Positions 47,041-57,079 of a stretch of DNA of 64,000 nucleotides are shown one piece after another (the stretch's first letter is position 1; each line of letters starts with the position of its first letter). This DNA comes from Acanthosepion pharaonis (Eukaryota; Mollusca; Cephalopoda; Sepiida; Sepiidae). Location: the NCBI GenBank assembly GCA_903632075.3, contig CAHIKZ030003446.1:65005-129004 (forward strand), in the 5' to 3' direction. A program made the position numbers and the translations under genes. The notes under the pieces were generated by a model. That model had not been told where the DNA came from. It worked only from the letters and a program-made list of their open reading frames with translations, and made no database searches.

Positions 47041-48830
47041 AAATAATCAAAACAAAATTATCGATTATAAAAATCTTACAAAAATAAAATAATATATATG
47101 TGACCAGTCATTTGAGAAAATTAGCAAATTTTATTCTTATTTTAAACAAATATTACTTACTTATAAAATGAGAAATATCGTATACCAGCATTTCTTAACA
47201 ATGGCTCTTCTTTTGATCATATCTTTATTGACGTTATCGTCGTTACCGATATGCTACGATATGATGACAGATAGTATGGATGACCAGAACTAACATAAAT
47301 TTACGAAATCTAAATGAACACATTTTTAGGATTTTTAACTATCTACTAATTTTTACAAATTAAGATATTTCCAGCAATTATCTTATATTTTATTGAGTTT
47401 TATTTACGCTTTAATATATTTGACGAAAAAATAATAAAATTTAACATATAAAATTACGTGGCCTTTTTAAAGATTATGTCGTATTTAGGTTCCCATAGGT
47501 AAAAATTGGGAATGCTTAAACACTATTTTTAAAAATCCTTTTAAAAATATTGGGTTACAGACAACTGTTAGGAGCTTTTCAATTTTTGATTCCTTAATGT
47601 AATTTTCAATTAACAATATCAACAAACCGCCGGCTTGAAGCAACACAGAATTTTTAACGATTTTTAATATTATTACTTATATACTTAATTTTCTTTTTAA
47701 TAATGAAAACAGTTCTTGTAAAAATTAATTATTCATCGAAAAAATGTTTTTTCTTAAGACAATAGCGTCCTTAATTTTTTTTTTTATCAATACAAGTAAA
47801 AGATTTTTCTAATTAAATAATATCATAGTTTTATTGCATTTAATATTTTACAATTCAGATCAGATATTTGGTGAATGGATTAAATGTTTTACAAAAGAAA
47901 ATTGATGATTTTCTATCTACAAAGAGTCTTGCTTATAAGTAATAAAAAAAATATCCCGCCATAAAATTTATTTTCTCGAATTTTTTTTTTAGGTACGTAC
48001 TCTATGTGTGTTTTGTATTTTTCGAGTGTTGCGTTTTCAGACCTCGGTGTTGGGTCTTGCGCCATAACTTATCACGAATCTGCCATGTATTCATACTTCT
48101 GGATTGACTGTTTTTTTGTGTATTACATTGATTTTTCTGGTTTCTTTTATGCATTGTATTTATCTTTTTTCTGGTGTTTTTGTGTCTTGTATTCATTTTT
48201 TTTGAGTGTTTGCAAGCGCGTCTGAAGCAGTTTCCATGAAGTTTGGTTTATTTTTTGTTGTTGTTTTTTGAAGTGGGTCGCGGTTTTTAAATTGCTCTAA
48301 ACGTTTGTAATGTTTTAAGATTTTATGAAAAAAACTTAATGTAAAACACAAATATAAAATGTTCTAATCGCGTTTCAAACAGCTATAGATAAATTAAGAT
48401 TCATAAAGATGAGAAATTGATCAATTTTTATTGAAAATGCATATTGCCTTCGATTTCTCTACTTTTTGCTTTGCCTTTTATATAACTGGTTTCCAGTCAG
48501 TTGTTAATTCCCTATAAAACCCATCCCACTGTGTACTGTATAACTGCCATGACTGCGATCGGCATTTCAATGCATTGAAGCATTTTACCCTTGATTTCTT
48601 TCTTTCTCTCATCTCTTTGTCACTGGATAAAGCTTCCAGAAAGAAGATTAAAAGTTGATGCTACTGTCAAGATATACAATGGAATATTTTCTCGCGCAAG
48701 CGACCACTGGCTACGATATTTTACTGAAAGAATCAGAAATGCATACAGAAGGTCAGGTTAAGAAGATTAGTTCACACATCCATCTAGGCATTTTGATGTC
48801 ATCCTAAATCTAGAATGAGGTTTAGCAAAA
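47041..48830. other. AT-rich DNA, no gene recognised
   Basis: Open frames of up to about 73 codons at 48,002-48,225 show no family motif. No repeats of note. Confidence 0.45.
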
Positions 48831-49560
48831 AAGAAAAAAAAGCCAGTGGAATTGTTTACGAAATTGATGGGAGTAGAAAGAAAGAAAATACATTTAAGAA
48901 GGAATATAGAGAAGCAAATTAGAAACAAATTAGAAACAAATAAAGGTCAAAGAAAAGAGAAATTAAAGAATGGAGAGAAAGAAAGAAAAAGAGAGAGAAA
49001 GGGATAGAGAAAAAAAAAACAGAGAACAGACCAAGAGAAAAAGGAAAAGGAGAAAAAAGAGAAAGATAAATAAACAGAAATACAAAAAGAAAAAAAAAGG
49101 AAATGAAATGAAAAAGGTAATAAAGAGAAAAGTAAAATGCGAGAAAAAAGAAAAGAAGAAAGAGAAAAATGAGAAAGGGAAAGAGAGAGAAACAGAAAAA
49201 GAGAGAAAAGGGAAAGAGAAAGAGAGAAAGAAAGACAGAAAAGGGAAAAAGGAAAAAGAGAAAAATGAAAAAGAGAAATAAATAGAAATACAAAAAGAGA
49301 AAAAGATAACGAAGAAAAAAGAGAGAGAAAAGGAGAAGGAGAGAAATAGAGAGAGAGAAAGAGAAAGAAAGTGAAAAGTGAGAAAAAAGGAAAGAGAAAG
49401 AAGGAGAGAAAAAGGAGAGATAGAGAAAAAGAATGAGAAAGCGATGGAAAGAGAGAAGAAAGAAGTAAAAGAGGTGGGGAGTGAAATCGGGTGGGAATCG
49501 TGAAAGAGGGAAAAGATAAAGAAGAAAAAAAAGAAAGAAAGAATCGAAAAATGGAAGCCG
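48830..49560. repeat. Polypurine/polypyrimidine tract, about 0.7 kb
   Basis: The plus strand is overwhelmingly A and G in patterns such as 'gagagaaagaaagaaaaaga', with few C or T over about 700 bp. Open frames on both strands (Lys/Glu/Arg on plus, Phe/Leu/Ser on minus) are composition artefacts. Such tracts can form triplex DNA. Confidence 0.85.
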
Positions 49561-49764
49561 TAATCGAAAGCTATGGAAGGGTTTTCTTATCATTCAAGAA
49601 AAAAGGAAACAAAAAAAATTCTAAATTGAAGAAGTGTAGAAAACCGAAAAGATGAAGACAAAATATAAATGAATAAAAAAGAAACAAAAATAAAATCATG
49701 AAAAAGTGAAATTAAAGAAGGGTAGCAAAAAAATATTTAATCAAGAATGAGAAACAAAAAAAAA

Positions 49765-49922
49765 TACACTATTTACAATATTCGGGGTATTGTCCTCATC
49801 TTTGTCGCATTATTTATCACAACGTTTCGACCGTTGTATGCTCCGGCCTTCTTCAAATGAAAAGTTGTTATAAAAATGGCGACAAAGATGAGGACAATAG
49901 TCCGAATATTGTAAATAGTGTA
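49765..49922. mobile_element. MITE-like fold-back element, family F1, copy 2
   Basis: Terminal inverted repeats of about 44 bp, extending imperfectly to about 60. The left end starts 'tacactatttacaatattcg' and the right end is its reverse complement, ending 'gtaaatagtgta'. It contains the family core 'cacaacgtttcgaccgttgt' and 'ctccggccttcttca'. At 158 bp it is the most compact copy. Confidence 0.85.
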
Positions 49923-50759
49923 CATAATACCTCAACTCAGAAATATAGACAGGTATTGAACAAAAAATAAAGCAGAAAAGAAAGAAATTGATGTGAATCA
50001 AGAAAAACAAGAAGGAAAACTTTTGAAAGTTATACTCTATTGTTTGAGTGAATGCAGAAAATTTCGAATCAGAACAGTTCTTGAATATTTTAATAGATAG
50101 AAATGGATTTGCCACTTTCTCATTCCATCCTTCTTAAACCAACGCTAATCTACATCTTTATATGACCATTACACATGCAATGTCTACTTTCTCGGTCATC
50201 TCCCTACCACCGACCCAGACCAAAGCTATCAATACGACATATCTGCTACCAAAATCTTTCTTTTGGTGGAATTTCACGCCCTGCAGAGTCGGAGTCGAGA
50301 TTTTCAAACTGAGGCTGGCTTTTTAATGTGTGTTGACCTCTTAAGTCATTACACTCTTAACCTTTTGAAATTTAGGGTCAACAGCATATCCCCATCAAAT
50401 GTGCCACTTAATCTGTAACCTTCCACCTCAAGTGGCTCTTGAGCCGTATAAAGGGTGAACATCAGTGTAAAAATATTTATTTTTTATCTATTTTCTTTTT
50501 CAATACTTCTTTCTTCTGCCTCTTCAGCATATTTACAAACATTGTTACTTGTTATTCTTCCTTACCCAAGTCTCTGTGCAATTTTTATCTACAGAATGCG
50601 ATGAATAAATTGTCACCATTTTATATTTTTAAATCCGTGCACGCGCTTTATTTTTTATTTATTTATTTATTATTTTGTTGTTTTGTCGACTGCACAATAT
50701 AGTAAGATCAGTTGGCCACCGTCTATGAGAAACAGAGCACGATGACGGAATTCACTCAG
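49923..50759. other. No gene recognised
   Basis: Moderately AT-rich DNA with no supported coding region. A TATA-like 'gccgtataaagggtg' lies at 50,432. Confidence 0.4.
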
Positions 50760-51360
50760 CCTGAAATTTGAAAACGGCATGCTGTACTGCTTGGCATTCG
50801 CACTGGAAGCTCCAATAAAAACATTTCAAAATGTTTGAGTGTCAATGTAAGAACGGTACAGAGAATTCGGAAAGAGTTGGATGAGTTTAATAGTGATTAC
50901 GAAGGTACGGCAGCTCGGAAAACTCAATCTGGTTGTTCTGATAAGAAAAGAACCTCCAGATTCTTGGTGAGGATTTCAGGCACAACGCAGAGTGATACGT
51001 CAGGTGCCTTGAGAATGTAGTGCTGCTCTTGGTTCAAGAGGGTGGCTGCTTGAAGGCCCTATGTCTGGCAACAGGACTCTGCACTATGCCACACAAGCAG
51101 AACCCAGTCATAGCTGTGAGAAAATTTCTGCGACGACATCACCCCTTTCACCTGGCCATCTAACAGATTGCAACCTCCTTGATTATTATGTGAGGGGCGC
51201 AGTTGAGCGAGAGACCAACGAAACTCCTTGTAACACCAAAGAATGAAATGAAGTTAAGGATTATGGGAGCATTCATCAATTTAAGCAAGGAGACCGTCCA
51301 GAAGAGATGATGGAGATTGCAAAGATGTCTGAGGGCCGTGGTTAAAATCAATGGCGATTT
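50760..51360 (+). pseudogene. Second mariner/Tc1-type transposase remnant
   Basis: RHAVLLGIRTGSSNKNISK and VRTVQRIRKELDEFN (50,770-50,890) read as a helix-turn-helix DNA-binding start. After a gap YVWQQDSALCHTSRTQS (51,060) is the second catalytic Asp block, and LLDYYVRGAVERETNETPCN (51,177) is the block after the third. The region with the first catalytic Asp is deleted. Frameshifts and stops are frequent. No terminal inverted repeats were found. It differs clearly from the mariner at 17,777. Confidence 0.75.
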
Positions 51361-51530
51361 TATTGACTAAATTTATTCATTAGTATTTCAAAATATTTCT
51401 GTGTAATTTTGATAAATGTATCTGTTAAAATGAGATATCAGTATTAATTTAATTTTTGCGTAATTTAAACGACAATTTATACATCGCACCCATTATATAT
51501 TATTTCCCCCTCTGCCTCTATCTCTCTAAA
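51361..51530. other. AT-rich spacer
   Basis: Nothing recognised. Confidence 0.4.
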
Positions 51531-51876
<346 letters not shown>

Positions 51877-51939
51877 TTCTTTTTGGAATTCGCTTTTCCT
51901 CGTTGGTTTTTTTCCCCATCTTGGAGTTTATTTGACTTA

Positions 51940-52190
51940 AGTAAATAAAGTTTATTAATATTTCAAATTTGACCGTCTTGCGCTTATTTATTTCTTTATT
52001 TATTCATTAGATTGTCTATAACGATTTTTCAAAAATCTGATGGCGGGAGTGGGGTCTCTGTCCAGAATGCAAACACGACTCTACAGGGTAAAACAGGCAG
52101 TGTCGAAAGAAGTTGTACTGACATGTTTGTAACATTGTCTGGAAAAAGGCTTGTGAAAAACATGAAAATTATTATGTGTTGTGATAAAAA
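51940..52190. other. No gene recognised
   Basis: Mixed AT-rich DNA with no supported coding region. Confidence 0.4.
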
Positions 52191-52680
52191 AAATTGTACA
52201 GAAATAAATGAGACAGGAGAAAGAAAAAAAAAAGAGAGAGAAAATAAAAGACAAAGGGAGGCAATAGGAAAGAGCGAGAGGAAGAATTTCACACAGTCAG
52301 AGTGAAGTGTGTGTGTGTGTGTGTGTGTGTGAAAAAAAAAAATGAGAGTGACAATGGGAAAAAAAAAAGAATAAGATAGGGAGAAGTTGGAGGAGAAAAA
52401 GAAAAAAAAAAAAAACAATGAATGAGAATCTAAGTTGAAGATATAGAGAGAAAAATAGAAAACAAATATAGAGAGAAAATAAGTAACGGGTAAGAAGAAG
52501 TGACACAAAAATCGGTGGGGCGAAAAAAGAAAGAGCTAAATTAATGAAATAGAAAAATGAAGAGGAAATGAGAGAAAAATCACAAAAAAAAAGATACAGG
52601 AAAGAATTAGAAAGAAAATCGAATTTATGTGGTGGGGGGAGAGGAAGAGAGCACTTGAGTAAAATCTAGATGTCGAAGGG
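52191..52680. repeat. Second purine-rich tract with (TG)n
   Basis: The plus strand is mostly A and G, with (GT)n at 52,307-52,331 and an A-run at 52,407-52,420. It echoes the tract at 48,830 in composition but is less pure. Confidence 0.7.
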
Positions 52681-52684
52681 AGAG

Positions 52685-52686
<2 letters not shown>

Positions 52687-52734
<48 letters not shown>
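52687..52734. repeat. (TA)n microsatellite left of the inverted-repeat element
   Basis: About 48 bp of TA, 97 bp outside the left arm. Confidence 0.9.
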
Positions 52735-52741
<7 letters not shown>

Positions 52742-52831
52742 AAAGAAAGAACAGTAAGATATAAAATCCGGTGTTCTTATAGATATTTTATTTTTACAAT
52801 ATAGTGCTCAATGTAAATTTACAGAGCATCA

Positions 52832-53184
52832 ATATTATAAATTAATTGATTTAAAATATGGTTATTTTCGCTACACAGTTCCAACCATGTTTCAAAAATA
52901 GAAGCTAAAAACTCCTAATTTTATTTTTGCAATTAAATTAAAAGCATTAGTTCCATTTCATCTTCAAGCGAATTTTGGAGTAACTTTTTAAAAATTACCG
53001 GGTTTTAAAGACACAGCTAAAATCACGTTTCCATGGTTACAGAATATTCTACTCAAATTGAACAAGGGGTGTCTAGATTTTACTTATGACAGTATCATTG
53101 TATCAGTTATTAGCTACAATTTGGTAAGGGGTAGGGATGTATTTTACACTGAAACCTGACATCAGTTGAATGGATGTCGTCTGA
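52832..53184 (+). repeat. Left long inverted repeat arm (353 bp)
   Basis: Exact reverse complement of 56,699-57,051 as far as I can read, except one substitution ('gattttActtatgac' against 'gattttCcttatgac'). It ends inward at 'ggatgtcgtctga', followed by a T-run then an A-run. No open frame of note. Confidence 0.9.
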
Positions 53185-53450
53185 ATTTTTTTTTTAAAAA
53201 AAAAAAAAAAAAAATTGTTAACGGTAAAAAAAAAAATTTCAACGTCATTTTTAAAATTTTTTTTTTTTTTTTTTCCTAATACTTTTTATTTAACTACGAT
53301 TTGAAATATTTTCCTTTTTAATTTTTATTTTACTATATTCTTTTTAAGAACAGTTAAATGTATTAGAATCCATTATATTATGTAGGATTATTTTAACATT
53401 AAGTTTAAGTATGTATATGAGGTTACATTTTTTTTTTTTTTTTTTTTGTA
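53185..53450. other. T- and A-runs next to left arm
   Basis: A poly(T)-poly(A) block at 53,185-53,214, then T-rich DNA with runs of 18 or more T. A similar T-run/A-run block adjoins the right arm at 56,669-56,698. Confidence 0.7.
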
Positions 53451-55483
53451 TATGACTATGACAGCAGAAATGGTTACTTAATTTCACTGATTCAGTAAAC
53501 TTTTCTTTTATATATAAACCTATTATTATAATATTTAACATGTAAGTACTGAGGACATGGGTCATTCAAAAGCTTACATGTTATGGTATTTCATATTAAT
53601 TTTATTTTACTATAGGTGTTATTTTTGGATTCTTTTTAATGCGTGTAGTATTATTTAAAAAAGAAATTTAGGTTAGAATTCATTCAATTTAACTACAATT
53701 TTAATTACAAATTCAAAATTACAACTTTAAAATTTTAAAATATTTTCATTGTTTAGTTTTAATAGACTATATTACTTTTATAACAGAAGGAAAATTACTC
53801 ATATTAAGTAAAAAATTTTTTCCATATCAAAGTATATGTAAATTATTTTTTTTTTTTTTTTTTTTTTATAAACTTTTAAATTTAAATATTATTTAAGTAA
53901 TATTAATGGCACTTACTACAAAACTAGCTAAGTCATTTCTCAGGTTTAGTAAACTTTATTTATTTATTAATAATTAATTTATTTATTTCAAATATATGTA
54001 ACCTAATTAATAAAGTTTCATATGTATGTATAAATAACAGGTTAGAGTTCATTTTATTTTACTACAATTTTAATTTCAATTTTAAAATTACAACTTTAAA
54101 ATTTTAAAATATTTTCATTTTTAGTTTTAATTTAGACTATATTACTTTATAACAGAAGGATAATTACTCATAGTAGTAAAAAATTTTTTCCATATCAAAG
54201 TATATGTAAATTACAATTTTTAAACTTTAAATTTAGATATTATTTAAGTAATATTAATGGCCCAGACTACAAAACTATCTAAGTCGTTTCTCAGAATTAG
54301 TAAACTTTATGTATTAATTCAAGTTTAAGTATGTATATGAGGTTACATCTTTTTTTTTTTTTTTTTTTTTATATAAACCTAGTAATATAATGTTTCTCAT
54401 GTAAGTACAAAGGACATGGGTCATTCAAAAGCTTACATCTTATGGCATTTCATATTAATTTTATTTTACTATATGTGTTTTTTTGGGATTCTATTTAGTG
54501 TGTGTAGTATTATTTAAAAGAAATTTAGGTTAGAATTCATTCAATTTAACTTTAATTTTAGTTTCAATTTTAAAATTACAAACTTTAAACTTTTGAAATA
54601 TTTTCATTGTTAGTTATAATAGACTATATTACTTTATAACAGAAGGAATATTACTCATAGTAAGTAAAATTATTTTTCAATATCCACGTATATGTAAATT
54701 ACAATTTTAAACCTTTATATTTAAATATTATTTAAGTAATATTAATGGAACTTACTACAAAATTAGCCAAGTTATTTCTCAGATTTAGTAAGCTTTTTAT
54801 TTATTAATTAATTTATTTATTTATTTTTAAATATATGTAACCTAAGTAATTAAGTTTCATATGTATGTACAAAGAACAGGTTAGAATTCATTTTATTTAA
54901 CTACAATTTTAATTACAATTTTAAAATTACCACTTTAAAATTTTAAAATATTTTCATTGTTAGTTTTAATTGACTATATTACTTTATAACAGAAGGATAA
55001 TTACTTATAGTAAGTATAATTATTTTTCCATATCAAAGTATTTGTAAATTACAATTTTTAAACTATTATATTTAAACATTATTTAAGTAATATAAATGGC
55101 ACAGACTACAAAACTATCTAAGTCATTTCTCAGATTTAGTAAACTTTATGTATTAATTAATTAATTTATTTATTTTAAATATATGTAACCTTAGTAATAA
55201 AGTTTCATATGTATGTACAAAGAACAATGGGTCATACATTACCTTACATCATCTAGCTTTAGTTTTAATTTCGTTTTTCAGTAGGTGTTTTATTGGATTC
55301 ATTCAAGTGTTTGTAGTACATTTATTATAGAGGTGTTTCGGTTAGGATACATTTTATTTAACTACAATTTTTAAACGGTGTTTATGTTTTAATACGTTTT
55401 AACCACAATTTTAGATTTTAAATACAAGTTTCAAACATTTTTTCTGCCATTCCAATAGACTTTTTTTTTCTTTTTTTTTTTTT
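53450..55483 (-). repeat. Tandem array of about six Penelope-like 3' ends
   Basis: The anchor 'tttctc.gatttagtaaa' recurs at about 53,482, 53,937, 54,281, 54,776 and 55,125, and in the coding end itself at 55,537. Spacings are about 455, 344, 495, 349 and 412 bp, so long and short units alternate. The long units also carry 'gacatgggtcattcaaaagc', at 53,554 and 54,413, with a diverged form at 55,225. Read on the minus strand, the anchor encodes LLNQ-x-E-I, the same peptide found near the C-terminus of the intact frame. The units are thus degenerate copies of the last coding stretch plus 3' UTR. Confidence 0.75.
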
Positions 55484-56640
55484 TTATATATTATTTAAGG
55501 AAAATTTTTGACAATGACGGCATATAATAGCTATTTCATTTCTCTGATTCAGTAAATTTTTATTTTTTATAAACTTAGTAATATATAGTTTCTCTTGTAT
55601 ACATAGAGGACACGGGTCGTTTAATGATCTACAAATTCTATCTCTTCTTATTAACTTCCATTTTACTGTAGGTGTTTTATTTGATTCTTTTAGATGCCAG
55701 AAATATTTTGAGAGAGATGTTTGATTTTTATATTTATTTATTCTAAATGAAGTTTGATGTTGGTTGAATCTTTTTTTGAATTCATGGCTAGTGCAACCTA
55801 TATATATTTTTATGTTATCAGGACTTTCAATCGAAGAGATATTGCATTGGTATACTAATGATTCAGTGCAACATTTATTTTGTAGTGGGCAATTTTGAGG
55901 GTTTCGACAATTACATAGTTTTTGTTTATTTACATCAGTTTTTATCTTAATTTTTCCATTGTCTAAATTTTTTTGGTTTTGGTATAAGTGTTTATTTAAG
56001 ATATTAGCATTATGGTTCTTAATGATTTTTTCTAAGTTTTTTGTACAGCTATAACTTAATTTTAGTGTGTTTTTATTGAAAATAGTACTTAGTTTACTTT
56101 CACAAGGAAAATGCTTGACTATTAATGTGAGGAATTTATGTCCTAATCTGTTCTTTACCATTTGGTTATATGGGGGAGTATACCAAATAATTTTTCTACA
56201 TCTGTTTTTTCTATGCTTTCCATTTTCATTTTTTATATACACTAGTTTTGAGTTTTTTAGAGCCTTATTATAGCCATTGATATGCTCATCAAAAATCTTG
56301 TTATTAGCTGAATTTGTACTAATTCGTTTACTTATAGATAATGGTATATGTTTAATTATAGATGGGGGGTGATTTGATTTAGGATGTATATATAAAGGAT
56401 TGGTGTTGGGTTTTTATAAGGTGTGTATGTATTTTTATTTAGATCTAAAGTTATATCTAAGAAGTCTACTTTTTTTAATTTTGTACTAACTGTAATTTTT
56501 AAGCCCATGCTTTTAAATTCTTTATATAATAACTTTCTAATTCTATCTATTTTGAAGTTCGTTGAGTTTCTAATTACCATAAGCCCATCGTCTCTGTACA
56601 AACCAATATCATTTGTATTAATTTCATAGTGTGCTGTAAG
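55484..56640 (-). pseudogene. Penelope-like reverse transcriptase/GIY-YIG endonuclease, C-terminal part
   Basis: In order I read GLYRDDGL (catalytic RT box, about 56,605-56,583), LKITVSTKLKKVDFLDITLD (about 56,520), one frameshift near 56,400, and SNHPPSIIKHIPLSISKRIS. Then come KIIWYTPPYNQMVKN (about 56,190), a Cys-rich linker CNCRNPQNCPLQNKCC (about 55,910), and a GIY-YIG core IKIYIGCTSHEFKKRFNQHQ (about 55,800-55,740). A late C-P-L-C-I-QEK and CRHC follow near the end. The stop is at 55,484. RT plus C-terminal GIY-YIG nuclease is the hallmark of Penelope-like elements. The N-terminal half of the RT is absent: the sequence stops at the right arm. A 252-codon stretch is fully open. Confidence 0.85.
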
Positions 56641-56667
56641 GTTGTATTAATTTCATAGTGTGCTGTA
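56611..56667. repeat. Short tandem duplication at the element junction
   Basis: 'gtattaatttcatagtgtgctgtaa' (25 bp) is present twice in tandem, separated by 'ggtt', exactly where the Penelope-like frame stops and the T-run next to the right arm begins. It looks like a scar of slippage or of template switching. Confidence 0.8.
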
Positions 56668-56698
56668 ATTTTTTTTTTTTTTTTAAAAAAAAAAAAAA

Positions 56699-57042
56699 TC
56701 AGACGACATCCATTCAACTGATGTCAGGTTTCAGTGTAAAATACATCCCTACCCCTTACCAAATTGTAGCTAATAACTGATACAATGATACTGTCATAAG
56801 GAAAATCTAGACACCCCTTGTTCAATTTGAGTAGAATATTCTGTAACCATGGAAACGTGATTTTAGCTGTGTCTTTAAAACCCGGTAATTTTTAAAAAGT
56901 TACTCCAAAATTCGCTTGAAGATGAAATGGAACTAATGCTTTTAATTTAATTGCAAAAATAAAATTAGGAGTTTTTAGCTTCTATTTTTGAAACATGGTT
57001 GGAACTGTGTAGCGAAAATAACCATATTTTAAATCAATTAAT

Positions 57043-57051
<9 letters not shown>
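56699..57051 (-). repeat. Right long inverted repeat arm (353 bp)
   Basis: Inverted partner of 52,832-53,184, same length, one visible mismatch. Its outer end runs into a (TA)n microsatellite (to about 57,076), so the true outer boundary may have been lost. Confidence 0.9.

Positions 57052-57076
<25 letters not shown>

Positions 57077-57079
<3 letters not shown>

Larger units (their letters stand above)
52832..57051. mobile_element. Composite element: Penelope-like retroelement between long inverted repeats
   Basis: Two 353-bp arms in inverted orientation enclose about 3.5 kb. Inside, on the minus strand, lie the C-terminal part of a Penelope-like protein (56,640-55,484) and a tandem array of its own 3' end (about 55,480-53,450). 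Both arms meet a T-run/A-run at their inner side. The right arm meets (TA)n at its outer side. No target duplication is visible. Penelope-like elements often carry partial tandem copies and flanking inverted pieces, so the arms may be part of the retroelement. Insertion into a separate inverted-repeat transposon is the alternative. Confidence 0.75.

Noticed and set aside
48002..48225. Hydrophobic 73-codon plus-strand frame, considered as a small membrane protein
   Set aside because: No splice sites, no similarity, and AT-rich codons such as TTT/TAT explain the hydrophobicity.
48919..49593. Long open frame of 224 codons rich in Phe, Leu and Ser on the minus strand, and a Lys/Glu-rich one on the plus strand
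   Set aside because: Both are translations of the polypurine tract. Lack of stops follows from composition, and there is no domain-like pattern.
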